In this document: positions 36,036-45,870 of the stretch, one piece after another
Position numbering within the stretch: position 1 is the first letter of the stretch
Layout of the letters: each line of letters opens with the position of its first letter
Assembly (NCBI RefSeq): GCF_947077765.1
Contig: NZ_CAMTTF010000004.1
Coordinates: 1 to 64,000, forward strand
Length of the DNA stretch: 64,000 nucleotides
Reading direction: 5' to 3'
Origin: Salinibacter grassmerensis
GTDB lineage: Bacteria > Bacteroidota > Rhodothermia > Rhodothermales > Salinibacteraceae
Notes under the pieces: generated by a model
Database searches by the model: none
What the model saw: the letters and a program-made list of their open reading frames with translations, nothing else
Told to the model about the DNA's origin: nothing
Made by a program: the position numbers and the translations under genes

Positions 36036-38402
36036 GTGACCACGTCGGACCCTTCGGCCGAGCGCCCGCGCGACAACTTCGTTTACGACATCATCGACGA
36101 GGACCTCGAACAGGGGACCTATGGCGACCGGGTCGTTACTCGGTTCCCCCCCGAGCCGAACGGGTATCTCCACATCGGACACGCGAAGTCCATCGTCCTC
36201 AACTTTGGCATCAAGCACGATTACGCCGACCGGGCCGATACCCGCTGTCACCTGCGGTTCGACGACACAAACCCCGATACCGAAAGCACCGAGTACGTCG
36301 AGTCCATCAAGGAGGCAGTGCGGTGGTTGGGATACGACTGGGAGGAGCACGAATACCACGCGTCCGACTACTTCGAGCAGTTCTACCAGTACGCGGTGAC
36401 GCTCATCGAGCAGGGCGACGCGTACGTCGACAGCCTCAGCGAGGAAGAGATCCGCGAGTACCGCGGGACGGTGGACGAGCCCGGAACCCCCTCCCCGTAC
36501 CGCGACCGGTCCGTCGAGGAGAACCTGGAGCTGTTCCGCAGAATGAAGGCGGGCGAGTTCGACGACGGCGAGCACGTGCTGCGGGCGAAGATCGACATGA
36601 GCTCGCCGCACATGATCATGCGGGACCCCCTTCTCTTCCGCATCAAACACGCCCATCACTACCGTCGGGGAGACGAGTGGTGCCTCTACCCGATGTACGA
36701 TTACGCCCACCCGCTGGAGGATACCATCGAGGACATCACCCACTCCCTCTGTACGTTGGAGTTCGACAACAACCGACGCGTGTACGACTGGGTCATGGAG
36801 CACTGCCTGGACGAGGACGACATCCCATCCCGCCCCCGCCAGTACGAGTTCAACCGGCTGAACCTCGGCTACACGGTGATGAGCAAAACGAAGCTCCGTC
36901 ACCTGATTGAGGACGACCTTGTGGGTGGGTGGGACGACCCGCGCCTTCCCACGATCTCGGGACTTCGCCGCCGTGGCGTGCCCCCGAGCGCCATCCGTTC
37001 GTTCTGCCGAAAGGTGGGCGTGACCCGGTCGCAGAGCCGTGTCCAGATCGGCCACTTCGAGCACGCGCTCCGCGACGACCTGAACTCGAAGGCTCCCCGG
37101 GTCATGGCCGTCCTCGACCCGCTGAAGGTGGTGGCCACCAACGTGGAGGCGGACACGGTCGACTGGATCGATGCGAACCACTGGCCGCGCGACATCGACA
37201 AGGACGCGACGCGACCGGTGCCCTTCACCCGCGAGTTTTACATCGAGCGGGACGACTTCCGTGAAGACCCGCCCGAGGACTTTATCCGGCTCGCCCCGGG
37301 TCGCGAGGTGCGCCTGCGCCACGCCTACTTCTTTACCTGTGAAGAGGTCGTGCGGGACGAGGACGGCGTCGTGACGGAGCTCCGCGGCACCATCGACCCC
37401 GACACGCGGGACAGCACCGCCCCGGATGGGCGCTCACCGGACGGGACGCTGCACTGGGTCTCCGCCGCCCACGGCGTTCCGTTCGAGGCGCGGCTCTACG
37501 ACCGCCTGTTCGGGGTGCCCGACCCCGACGCCCGCGACGAGCATTTCACCGAGTTTCTCAACCCGGACTCGCTCAATGTCCGACAGGGCGTTTTAGAGCC
37601 CGCCGTGCGCGACCTGGAGGCCGACCGGCGGGTGCAGTTTGAGCGGCAGGGCTACTTCTGGCCCGACCCGGAGGCATCCCGCCCCGACGCGCTCGTGTAC
37701 AATCAAATCGTGCCCCTCCGCGACACGTGGGGTGGGGACGAGGACGGGCTCACCCAGGAGGAGCTGGAGCGGCGACGGCGGGCAAAGGAGCAGCGCAAAC
37801 AAGAACAGAGGCAGCGCTCGCTCGAAGGCAAAACCGACCCCGCCGAATACCTTGACGATGCCCAGCAGGACCGGTTTGACCGGTTCCATGACGAGCTGGG
37901 CATCGACCGGGAAGACGCCGCCACCATCGCAGGGGACGATTCGCTGGCGGGCTTTTTCGAGCGGGCGCTGGAGCACTACGACGCCCCGGTGCCCGTCGCC
38001 AATTGGACCGTCAACGAGCTCCTCGGTCGGTTACAAGACCAGACGGCGGCGGACCTTCCATTCGGGCCGGGCGCGTTCGCGGAGCTGGTGCGGCTCGTGG
38101 ATACGGAGATCATCTCCACCCGCGGGGGCGACGAGGTCCTGGACGAACTTCTCGAAGGAGGTGGCACCCCCGAACACATCGTGGATGACCGAGGCCTGCG
38201 CCAAGTAGACGACTCTGAGGCCTTGCACCCCACCGTCCAATCCGTTCTCAACGACCACCCCGATGAAGTGGCCCGGTACCGAGAGGGCAAGAAAGGCCTG
38301 ATTGGCTTCTTCATGGGGCAGGTGATGGACGCCACCGATGGCGCCGCCAGCCCCGAGCTCGCCCGCGAGCTTCTGCAAGAAGAACTTGACTCCTCAGAAT
38401 AA
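36036..38402 (+). CDS. glnS: Glutaminyl-tRNA synthetase fused to a YqeY-like domain
   Basis: This 788-residue class I synthetase charges tRNA-Gln directly. The catalytic domain has TRFPPEPNGYLHIGHAKSIV (HIGH motif), CHLRFDDTNPDTESTEYVES and the KMSKS counterpart NLGYTVMSKTKLRHLIEDDL. Beta-barrel anticodon-binding domains reach about residue 560. A charged linker (RRRRAKEQRKQEQRQRSLEG) near 580 leads into a domain of about 180 residues with VPVANWTVNELLGRLQDQTA and EVARYREGKKGLIGFFMGQV. That is the GatB/YqeY tRNA-binding fold, as described for Deinococcus GlnRS. A typical GlnRS has about 550 residues. The start is a GTG at 36036. It converges with gltX. Confidence 0.95.
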   Translation: MTTSDPSAERPRDNFVYDIIDEDLEQGTYGDRVVTRFPPEPNGYLHIGHAKSIVLNFGIKHDYADRADTRCHLRFDDTNPDTESTEYVESIKEAVRWLGYDWEEHEYHASDYFEQFYQYAVTLIEQGDAYVDSLSEEEIREYRGTVDEPGTPSPYRDRSVEENLELFRRMKAGEFDDGEHVLRAKIDMSSPHMIMRDPLLFRIKHAHHYRRGDEWCLYPMYDYAHPLEDTIEDITHSLCTLEFDNNRRVYDWVMEHCLDEDDIPSRPRQYEFNRLNLGYTVMSKTKLRHLIEDDLVGGWDDPRLPTISGLRRRGVPPSAIRSFCRKVGVTRSQSRVQIGHFEHALRDDLNSKAPRVMAVLDPLKVVATNVEADTVDWIDANHWPRDIDKDATRPVPFTREFYIERDDFREDPPEDFIRLAPGREVRLRHAYFFTCEEVVRDEDGVVTELRGTIDPDTRDSTAPDGRSPDGTLHWVSAAHGVPFEARLYDRLFGVPDPDARDEHFTEFLNPDSLNVRQGVLEPAVRDLEADRRVQFERQGYFWPDPEASRPDALVYNQIVPLRDTWGGDEDGLTQEELERRRRAKEQRKQEQRQRSLEGKTDPAEYLDDAQQDRFDRFHDELGIDREDAATIAGDDSLAGFFERALEHYDAPVPVANWTVNELLGRLQDQTAADLPFGPGAFAELVRLVDTEIISTRGGDEVLDELLEGGGTPEHIVDDRGLRQVDDSEALHPTVQSVLNDHPDEVARYREGKKGLIGFFMGQVMDATDGAASPELARELLQEELDSSE

Positions 38403-38448
38403 GCCCGACGAGAACGGCCTTGCGCGCTCCCCGCTCATCTCTATCATT

Positions 38449-39915
38449 CTATCCAAGCGTCTCGGCCGCCCGGTGCATCCGGCGAATGCAGGCCTTCTTC
38501 CCCACCGCGGCGAGCAGGCCGAACACGCCCGGTCCGTACGACCGGCCGCTCACGGCAAGGCGGGACGGGTGAATAATGGCGCCGGCCCCCACGTCTTTCT
38601 CGTCGGATAGGTCGCGGAGCTCGGTCTCCACCGTATCCGTGTCGAAGGGATCGACCGCCTCCAGCCGATCGGCGTAGGCGAGCAAGAGGTCGGCGGACTC
38701 GTCCTTCCACCGCTTTTCCACGCCCGCCTCTTCGTACTCCTCCGGGTCCTCGAAGAAGTAGCGGTTCTCGGTGACGATCTCCGGCACCACCTGGATGCGA
38801 TCTTGCACCAGCCCGCAAATGGTTCGGAGACGGTCGTCGCTCACGTCGTAGCCGGCCGCCTCGACGTGGGGACGGGCCTTCTCCGCAAGTGCGTCGACTG
38901 AGAGGTCGCGGACGTAGTGCTCGTTGACCCAGCGCAGCTTGTCGAGGTCGAACTGCACGCCGCTGGCCCCCACACGATCGAGACTAAATGCCTCCACCGT
39001 CTCGTCCAGGGAGAAGAGCTCCTCCTCCGTCCCAGGACTCCAGCCCAGGAGCGCGAGGAAATTGAGGAGCGCCGCTGACTCGTAGCCGGCCTCCCGGTAG
39101 TCCATGACGTAGACCGGAATGCCTAGCTCATTGGCGTCCCGCTTCGAGAGCTTCCCGCCATTCGGGCTCAGAATCAGCGGCAGGTGCGCGAAAGCGGGCG
39201 GTTCCCACCCCAGCGCATCATACATGAGCACGTGCTTCGGGGTCGACGAGAGCCACTCCTCGCCCCGGATCACGTGCGAGATGTCCATGAGGTGGTCATC
39301 GACAATGTTGGCCAGGTGGTAGGTGGGCATGCCGTCGGACTTCACCAGGACCTGGTCGTCGATCTCTGAGGTGTCGAACGACACGGTGCCCCGAATTTCG
39401 TCCTCGACCTGTACCGACTCCTGACGCGGGACCTTAAGCCGAATGACGTAATCTTCGCTCTCGCTGATAAGCTGCTCGACCTTTTCGTCGGGCAGGGTCA
39501 GCGAGTTCCGCATCTGTTGGCGCGTCGATCCGTCGTACGCGCCGTGCGCCTCCCGCAACTCCTCGAGCTCCTCTTCCGTGTCGAATGCGTAGTACGCTCG
39601 CCCAGCCTCAATGAGCTTCTGGGCGTACTCGTGGTAGTGCTCCGAGCGTTCGGACTGCCGATACGGGGCATAGTCGCCGCCCTGCTCGGGTCCCTCATCG
39701 TGCTCCAACCCCGTCCATGCGAGGGCCTTCCGAATGTCGTCTTCAGCCCCTGGTTCATAGCGGGCCTGGTCGGTGTCCTCAATGCGCAGCACGAAGTCGC
39801 CATCGTGCTTGCGAGCAAAGAGATAATTGTACAGCGCCGTTCGCAGCCCACCGATGTGGAGGCGGCCGGTTGGGCTTGGTGCGAAACGGACACGAACAGA
39901 AGCGTCGGAAGCCAT
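38449..39915 (-). CDS. gltX: Glutamyl-tRNA synthetase
   Basis: This 488-residue class I synthetase charges tRNA-Glu. The start at 39915 gives [20 protein letters not shown] with the HIGH-type PTGRLHIGG, then [20 protein letters not shown]. The KMSKS counterpart is [20 protein letters not shown]. Other typical parts are [20 protein letters not shown] and the C-terminal anticodon-binding cage. The protein is of normal length. The frame extends upstream to 39993 without family resemblance. Because glnS is also present, this enzyme need not misacylate tRNA-Gln. It converges with glnS, stops separated by 46 bases. Confidence 0.96.
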   Translation of the reverse strand: MASDASVRVRFAPSPTGRLHIGGLRTALYNYLFARKHDGDFVLRIEDTDQARYEPGAEDDIRKALAWTGLEHDEGPEQGGDYAPYRQSERSEHYHEYAQKLIEAGRAYYAFDTEEELEELREAHGAYDGSTRQQMRNSLTLPDEKVEQLISESEDYVIRLKVPRQESVQVEDEIRGTVSFDTSEIDDQVLVKSDGMPTYHLANIVDDHLMDISHVIRGEEWLSSTPKHVLMYDALGWEPPAFAHLPLILSPNGGKLSKRDANELGIPVYVMDYREAGYESAALLNFLALLGWSPGTEEELFSLDETVEAFSLDRVGASGVQFDLDKLRWVNEHYVRDLSVDALAEKARPHVEAAGYDVSDDRLRTICGLVQDRIQVVPEIVTENRYFFEDPEEYEEAGVEKRWKDESADLLLAYADRLEAVDPFDTDTVETELRDLSDEKDVGAGAIIHPSRLAVSGRSYGPGVFGLLAAVGKKACIRRMHRAAETLG

Positions 39916-40295
39916 TGTGGGCGAGGACGGTACGTTGGAGAAAGGAATCGAGACAAGGCACTGATCCACGCACTGATCCACCCGCCCCGACATATTCGAT
40001 CAAGGAGCGCGCGGCAAACTTGTCAACCACGCATTTTGTAGAACTCGTCCGGTCCTCAGTTCCTCCACGGACTGGAATTGGCGGGGGATTTGCGAAGCTC
40101 AACTCCCGGGTGGGGTCCTCTATTTCCGCTGTCGCCGGGATCCGACAATCACCACCGCGCGAATTCGTATCAATCCCCAGTGCAAACGGGAACGTTCGGT
40201 TGCAATCTGCGGACCCGGGTCGGTAGCATGTAAACGCTTCCCCAAGCCCCCTTCAAACTGGTGCGCTGTTTGTGTTGCCTCTTCCTCACTCCCCT
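39916..40295. other. Divergent intergenic region, gltX / PPIase cluster
   Basis: These 380 bases between two divergent genes must contain both promoters. I see no RNA gene, no strong inverted repeat and no credible small frame (the open frames are basic and Ser/Arg-rich). I could not place a TAnnTTTG-type Bacteroidota -7 box with confidence. Confidence 0.5.
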
Positions 40296-42296
40296 ATGAT
40301 TCGCCTCGGGTACACGCTCGGCGTTCTCCTTCTTGCCGTCCTCGGAGTGGCCTGTAGTAGCAGCCCGAAGACCACCGAGCCCCCCCCCAGCGCCCCGCCC
40401 TCCGACGATACGGTCGTCGCTCACTACGCCGACACGACCCTGACGCTGGCCGAGCTGGACTCGGCGTTCATCGACGCCGCGGGTGGCCCCTCGGCCGCGG
40501 CCGACAGTTCCCTTCAGGCCTACCGGGACTTTCTCGATCGGTACCTCCACTTTCGCCTAAAGGTGCGCGCCGCCTACGATGCCGGGCTGGACACCCTCCC
40601 ACGCGTCCGCCGGGAGGTCCACGACTATCGGCAGGAACGGGCCCGGCCCCAGCTCCTGCGGGAGGAGGTCTACGAGCCCCTCGCGCGCACCCTGTACGAG
40701 CGCCGGACGCAAGCCGTGGACGTGAGCCACATTCTGATCCGCCCCGCCTCGTCCCCGGACACCCTCACGGCCTACCGCACGGCCCAGGCGATTGCCGACT
40801 CGGTCGGGCAGGGCGTGCCGTTCGGCGACCTGGCCCTGCGAAACTCCGACGCCCCCGCAGCCCGGGAGGAGGGCCGTCGCGGCTACCGGGGTCGGCTCGG
40901 CTACGTGCAGGCCGGGGACATTGCGAAACCGTTCGAGGACCGCATGTACGCGCTGTCCCCCGGCGAGACGAGCGACGTCTTTCGGACCAAGTTCGGCTAC
41001 CACATTCTCAAGGTCCACGACCGGCGGCCTGCGGAGCAACCCATCGAGCTGGCCCACCTCCTGCGCCGGCCGCAGGGCGACAGCGCCGCAACTCGCCGTC
41101 TGCTCGACTCTCTCCGGACGAAAATTCTAGACGGCACCCTGTCGTTCGCCGCGGCGGCCCGAGAGTACTCTCAGGATCCGCAGTCGGCCTCGAAGGGAGG
41201 CGCCCTCGGCGAGGTCGTGCCCCGGGCGCTCCCGTCTCCCCTCCGCGAAACCGTGGCGACACTCGACTCGGTCGGTGCAGTGTCGGAGAGTGTTCAGAGC
41301 CGCTTCGGGTATCATCTTCTGAAGCTCATTGATCGGCAGCAGCGCCCCTCCTTCGACGAGGCGTACAGCGACCTGAAGGACCGCCTCGTCGGCCGGCCGC
41401 GTGCCGAGCAGCGCACGGCCGCCCTTGCCCGCACCGTCCGCACGGAGGTGGGGGCCAGCACAGACACCACCCGGCTTCTCGCAACCGCTCGTGCCGCCTC
41501 GGCCGACTCACTCGCCCGTCCTCTCCTCACGTACGCCGATACCCTGTCGGGCGCTGCGCCCCCGGCAGCCACCCTGGGCGACTCGGTCTACACCATCGAC
41601 CAGATGGCCCAGCACCTCATGCAGACCGACGGAGGCGCCCAGACGACCCTTGCGGAACTGATCGAGTCCTTTTTGAACGAAAAGGCCCTCCAGTACGCCG
41701 CCACGCGCCGGGCTCAGACCGACCCAGCCCTCCGCCAAAATATTGAGGAGTACCGCGACGGAACGCTTCTTTTTCGCTACATGCAGGACTCGGTCTGGGC
41801 AGCCGCGGCTCGGGACACGGCCGGCCTGCGGAGAACATACCGGCAAAACCGTACAAAATATCAGTTTCCGGAGCGCGTCCGGACTCTCGCGCTCCGCGCT
41901 CCCGCGGACTCGGTGCTCCGTCCCTACGCCACGCTGTACGGGCGGGACTCTTCGGTGACGGCCGTCCTCGATGCGGCCGCGACCGATTCCCTCATCTCCA
42001 CCGACACCGCGTACGTCACCGACCGCTCCGCGGACGTCTACCAGTCGGTTCGTGCTGCCGCCGACGGGGAGGCCACGGGCCCATTGGCCCAGGGCGACGA
42101 GTGGCTGTTCTTGATCCGGGATGCCCGCCTTCCGCCCCGTCCCATGCAGTTCGAGGAGGCCCGAAGCCGCGTCGTACAGGACCACCAGGACCGCCTTGAA
42201 CAGCGGGTGCTACGTCGTCTGCGGGAGCGATACGACGTGGAGACGTTCCCGGAACGCCTCCGCCCACCAGTCAGTGACGCTCCCACTGCTCCTTGA
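40296..42296 (+). CDS. PpiC-type peptidyl-prolyl isomerase lipoprotein, two rotamase domains
   Basis: The 666-residue protein starts at the ATG at 40296: MIRLGYTLGVLLLAVLGVAC gives a lipoprotein signal. Two parvulin domains follow: one near 145-255 (VDVSHILIRPASSPDTLTAY, then FRTKFGYHILKVHDRRPAEQ) and a second near 255-355 (KGGALGEVVPRALPSPLRET and SVQSRFGYHLLKLIDRQQRP). A SurA-like helical N-region and a long helical C-region surround them. Such proteins assist folding of outer-membrane and exported proteins in the periplasm. It heads a run of three related genes (next start 23 bases after its stop), ending in moxR. Confidence 0.9.
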   Translation: MIRLGYTLGVLLLAVLGVACSSSPKTTEPPPSAPPSDDTVVAHYADTTLTLAELDSAFIDAAGGPSAAADSSLQAYRDFLDRYLHFRLKVRAAYDAGLDTLPRVRREVHDYRQERARPQLLREEVYEPLARTLYERRTQAVDVSHILIRPASSPDTLTAYRTAQAIADSVGQGVPFGDLALRNSDAPAAREEGRRGYRGRLGYVQAGDIAKPFEDRMYALSPGETSDVFRTKFGYHILKVHDRRPAEQPIELAHLLRRPQGDSAATRRLLDSLRTKILDGTLSFAAAAREYSQDPQSASKGGALGEVVPRALPSPLRETVATLDSVGAVSESVQSRFGYHLLKLIDRQQRPSFDEAYSDLKDRLVGRPRAEQRTAALARTVRTEVGASTDTTRLLATARAASADSLARPLLTYADTLSGAAPPAATLGDSVYTIDQMAQHLMQTDGGAQTTLAELIESFLNEKALQYAATRRAQTDPALRQNIEEYRDGTLLFRYMQDSVWAAAARDTAGLRRTYRQNRTKYQFPERVRTLALRAPADSVLRPYATLYGRDSSVTAVLDAAATDSLISTDTAYVTDRSADVYQSVRAAADGEATGPLAQGDEWLFLIRDARLPPRPMQFEEARSRVVQDHQDRLEQRVLRRLRERYDVETFPERLRPPVSDAPTAP

Positions 42297-42318
42297 TCGC
42301 ACGGCTTTCTCTGCACCG

Positions 42319-43191
42319 ATGATCTTCACCGCTCCCCCCACCACGCGTTCCCGCGTCCTCCTTGTGCTTCTTCTTTTGGGCGCAGGGCTTGCCGGATGCG
42401 AGACAGAGGCCCCGCCCGACTCTTACGTGGCCCGTGTGGGGACAAACTACCTGACTGAGGCCGACCTGGACCGGATGCTCGGTAGCATGGGCCCTGTTGG
42501 CGACTCCACCGAGGCCCGGCAACAGGCGATCGACCAATGGGTGACCCGCAGGCTTCTGTACCGGGAAGCCGAACGGCTGAATCTCGGCTCCGACGACGAG
42601 GTTCAACAGCAGTTGCGGCGCCAGCGGCGCGCCGTTCTCGTATCGGCCCTGCGCACTCGGCTCGAAGAGAAGGCCGACGTGCGTCCCACGGCGGAAGAAG
42701 TGCGCATGTATTTTGAGCGCCACGAGGAGCAGCTGCGCCTCCGGGAGCCGTACGTGCGCATCCAGTACCTAGCCACCCCGGACCGTGCGTCGGCCCAAAC
42801 CGTCCGACAGGCACTGCGCGCACCCTCTGCTCCCCCCGATACCACCTGGGCCCGTCTCGTTGCGGAGTACGCCACGGACACGACCCAGGCCCGCCGGTTG
42901 TCTCGCCGCTTCGTCCCTCAGAGTCGACTTGCCCGGCGGCTGCCTCCCCTCGCGGACCGAATTCAGGATCTTCAGGAGGGAGACACCACTCCGGTCGTCC
43001 AGGCCAACGGGCGCTACCACGTGCTCCGCCTCGACCGCCGGCTTCCGGAGGGCGCGCCGCCAAAGATCGACTGGATTGAGCCCGAAATCCGCCGCCGCCT
43101 CCGAATCCGCACCCGGAAACAGATCCACGCAACCGAGGTTCAACGCCTGCGCAACAGAGCCCAGGCCGACGGGGCCCTCGAACGGCCGTAG
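42319..43191 (+). CDS. SurA/PpiC-like lipoprotein, rotamase domain degenerate
   Basis: This 290-residue product starts at the ATG at 42319 and has a lipoprotein signal (MIFTAPPTTRSRVLLVLLLL, then GAGLAGC). It has the SurA-type N-terminal helical part (VARVGTNYLTEADLDRMLGS and QWVTRRLLYREAERLNLGSD). A C-terminal region follows with the outline of a parvulin domain (EPYVRIQYLATPDRASAQTV, then VQANGRYHVLRLDRRLPEGA), but the usual H-I-L and G-G-D-L-G landmarks are weak or missing. It is probably a chaperone with little isomerase activity, which is inference. It lies between the two clearer PPIase genes, 55 bases before the next. Confidence 0.8.
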   Translation: MIFTAPPTTRSRVLLVLLLLGAGLAGCETEAPPDSYVARVGTNYLTEADLDRMLGSMGPVGDSTEARQQAIDQWVTRRLLYREAERLNLGSDDEVQQQLRRQRRAVLVSALRTRLEEKADVRPTAEEVRMYFERHEEQLRLREPYVRIQYLATPDRASAQTVRQALRAPSAPPDTTWARLVAEYATDTTQARRLSRRFVPQSRLARRLPPLADRIQDLQEGDTTPVVQANGRYHVLRLDRRLPEGAPPKIDWIEPEIRRRLRIRTRKQIHATEVQRLRNRAQADGALERP

Positions 43192-43246
43192 CATTTCCCC
43201 ACTGTGTCCCGTCGTTCACCGCCCTTCGAATTCGAGTCGTACTTGC

Positions 43247-44635
43247 ATGCGTCACGTGTGCCGCGTTTTCTCATCTTCTTTCCAATGTGGTGGAGGCGTA
43301 CTGCTTGGGGCCGTTCTGCTCCTCGCAAGCTTCGCCCCCGCCCATGGCCAGAATACACAGGTAGTGGACCGCATCGCCGCCGTCGTGGGGGATGAGATTG
43401 TCCTGAAGTCCGAGGTTGACCAGCTCGTCCGCCGTCAAACCCAGCGGCAAAATGCCTCCTACTCCAACACCCTTTGGATGGAGGCCCTTCGGCAACTGGT
43501 CGACCAGAAGCTCCTGGCCGAAGAGGCACGGCGCGACACGACCATCACGGTCTCGGACCAGCAACTGAGCGATCAACTCGACCGCCGGATCAACCAGTAC
43601 GTCAAGCGCGCCGGGAGCGAGGAGCGCCTGGAGCAGGCGTACGGCAAGAGCATCCTCGAAATCAAAGAACAGTTCCGGGAGGACCTTCGGGGCCAAATTT
43701 TGTCCCAGCAGCTGCGGCGGCGGCACATGCAGGGCATCGACATCACGCCCAGCGAGGTTCGCCAGTGGTTTGAGAGAATCCCGCAGGACTCACTGCCCCA
43801 GCTTCCCAAGACCGTTCGCCTCTCCCACATCGTCCGGTACCCGAAGCCAACGGAGGAGTCTCGTCAGCAGGCGAAGTCGCTGATTGCCTCCGTTCGGGAC
43901 TCGATCGTCAACGGTGGAGCCTCCCTGGAGGCCATGGCTCGCCAGTTTTCCGCGCCGGACGCCGCCGGCACTGCATCCGGCGCCCTTACCAACGTAAATC
44001 TCGACGACCTCGTCCCCGAGTTTGCCGCGGTGGCGTCCCGGACCCCCGTCGGCACGGTGTCACAGCCCTTCTACAACGAGAGTCAAAATGGCTTCCATAT
44101 TCTCCGGATCGACTCCAAAGACGGAAGCGCCGTGGATCTCCACCACGTGCTCATCAAGCCCGATGCCCCCACCGGTGAGCGTGCGAAGGAGTACCTGAGC
44201 GCCGTGCGCGACACCCTTCTCAGCGATGAGGACGTCCCCTTCGAGCGCATGGCACGGCGGCACTCCGAGGAGGACCGGACGGCCCAAAACGGCGGCCGCG
44301 TGACCGATCCGGAGTCCGACACGCGCGACTTGGTCCTAGATGCCCTCGGGCCCTCTTGGACCCGGACGATTCGGACCCTGGACCCTGGAGAGATCAGTGA
44401 GCCGTCTCGCGTGCAGCTGCTAAACGGCGACGAGGCCTACCACATCGTCCGCCTTGAGCGCCGCGTGCCCGCCCACCGCGCCAGTCTCGAGACCGACTAC
44501 GCGCGCATCCGTCAGCTTGCCCTCCAGGACAAGCGCAGCCGAAAGATGCGGGAATGGACCGATCAACTCCGGGAGAAAATCTACGTGGACATTCGCATCA
44601 CGGAGTCGGAGCTGACGGCCATGCGCCGTCGTTAA
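43247..44635 (+). CDS. surA: SurA-like periplasmic peptidyl-prolyl isomerase
   Basis: The 462-residue protein starts at the ATG at 43247. It has a Sec signal ending in LLLASFAPAHGQ, then the SurA N-domain (VVDRIAAVVGDEIVLKSEVD, then WMEALRQLVDQKLLAEEARR). Two parvulin domains follow: VRLSHIVRYPKPTEESRQQA with PFYNESQNGFHILRIDSKDG, and VDLHHVLIKPDAPTGERAKE with DPGEISEPSRVQLLNGDEAY. The C-terminal helix ends in a basic MRRR. This is the best SurA match of the three, a chaperone for outer-membrane protein assembly. The three genes and moxR are on one strand with short gaps. Confidence 0.92.
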   Translation: MRHVCRVFSSSFQCGGGVLLGAVLLLASFAPAHGQNTQVVDRIAAVVGDEIVLKSEVDQLVRRQTQRQNASYSNTLWMEALRQLVDQKLLAEEARRDTTITVSDQQLSDQLDRRINQYVKRAGSEERLEQAYGKSILEIKEQFREDLRGQILSQQLRRRHMQGIDITPSEVRQWFERIPQDSLPQLPKTVRLSHIVRYPKPTEESRQQAKSLIASVRDSIVNGGASLEAMARQFSAPDAAGTASGALTNVNLDDLVPEFAAVASRTPVGTVSQPFYNESQNGFHILRIDSKDGSAVDLHHVLIKPDAPTGERAKEYLSAVRDTLLSDEDVPFERMARRHSEEDRTAQNGGRVTDPESDTRDLVLDALGPSWTRTIRTLDPGEISEPSRVQLLNGDEAYHIVRLERRVPAHRASLETDYARIRQLALQDKRSRKMREWTDQLREKIYVDIRITESELTAMRRR

Positions 44636-44711
44636 ATCCTCCGCCTCCTGTCGCCGCTGTTCGTGCCGGTCCGATTGACGGACCCCGCTCTGCTTCTGAG
44701 TCGATTTCCCT

Positions 44712-45707
44712 ATGCCTCCTTCCTCGTCCTCCCCTCCGCAGGACCCCGAGACGCTCGACGAGCTCAGCACGGCCTACGACGGCCTCCGACAGGAGATTGG
44801 CAAGGTCATCGTGGGGCAGGAAGACATTATCGAGATGGTGGTAGTCTGCCTCATGGCCCGCGGGCACACGCTTCTAATCGGGGTGCCCGGCCTCGCCAAG
44901 ACCCTTCTCGTGCGCACCCTCGCCGGGGCGCTCGACCTGGACTTCAGCCGGATCCAGTTCACCCCCGACCTCATGCCCAGTGACATCACGGGGACGGAGA
45001 TCATTCAGGAAACGCGCGACGGGCGTCACTTCGAGTTCGCGGCCGGGCCTGTCTTCGCAAACGTCATCCTCGCGGACGAGATCAACCGCACGCCCCCCAA
45101 AACCCAGGCGGCGCTCCTGGAGGCCATGCAGGAGCAGCACGTTACCGCCGCGGGCGAGACCCACACGCTGGACGATCCGTTTTTCGTCCTCGCCACGCAA
45201 AACCCCATTGAACAGGAGGGCACCTATCCCCTCCCCGAGGCTCAGCTGGACCGATTCATGCTCAACCTCTGGCTCGACTATCCCTCGTTCGACGAAGAGA
45301 CCGAGGTCGTTCGCAGCACCACCGCCGGTCCCCAGTCGGAGGTGTCCCCCGTCATGAGTGCCGACGAACTGCAGTCCTACCAGGAGTTTGTTCGGCAAAT
45401 TCCGGTCGCCGACAACGTCATCGAGTACGCTGTCCAGCTTGTCACCCACACCCGACCCGACTCCGGAGAAGCCCCCGAGTTCATTCAGGATTACTTGAGC
45501 TACGGCGCCGGCCCTCGGGCCTCTCAATACTTAGTGCTGGGCGCAAAGACCCTCTCCGCCCTGGACGGACGCATGACCCCGGTGGAGGACGACGTCCGCC
45601 GGATGGCCGTTCCCGTTCTGCGACACCGCATCGTTCCGAGCTTCAACGCGGAAGCGGACAACGTGTCGTCGGTCGACCTGATTGATCAGCTTCTCGACGA
45701 GATGTAA
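44712..45707 (+). CDS. MoxR-family AAA+ ATPase
   Basis: This 331-residue ATPase belongs to the MoxR/RavA family, chaperones that insert metals or mature complexes. The Walker A region is TLLIGVPGLAKTLLVRTLAG near 52-71. ANVILADEINRTPPKTQAAL contains Walker B and sensor residues, then ATQNPIEQEGTYPLPEAQLD is the hallmark stretch. The C-terminal lid has QYLVLGAKTLSALDGRMTPV and ends EDDVRRMAVPVLRHRI. The start is the ATG at 44712. In many genomes moxR is followed by DUF58 and von Willebrand-domain genes; here it follows surA by 76 bases and a reductase gene comes next. Confidence 0.93.
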   Translation: MPPSSSSPPQDPETLDELSTAYDGLRQEIGKVIVGQEDIIEMVVVCLMARGHTLLIGVPGLAKTLLVRTLAGALDLDFSRIQFTPDLMPSDITGTEIIQETRDGRHFEFAAGPVFANVILADEINRTPPKTQAALLEAMQEQHVTAAGETHTLDDPFFVLATQNPIEQEGTYPLPEAQLDRFMLNLWLDYPSFDEETEVVRSTTAGPQSEVSPVMSADELQSYQEFVRQIPVADNVIEYAVQLVTHTRPDSGEAPEFIQDYLSYGAGPRASQYLVLGAKTLSALDGRMTPVEDDVRRMAVPVLRHRIVPSFNAEADNVSSVDLIDQLLDEM

Positions 45708-45870
45708 CGGCATTTTGGGGACGCGGGTCGGGCAAGCTAAAACTCGATTCTCAACCGGCGGTAGCATTTCTTGAAATAGGAGGGGTCAACTGCCCTGCTG
45801 AAACCGAGTGGCTCTGACGCTGCTCGGTCGCATCGCGCGCTAATTTCCTCACGAAGCTGCCGAACGCAGA

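Noticed and set aside
36024-37322. 432-codon minus-strand open frame
   Set aside because: Antisense to glnS with no family resemblance.
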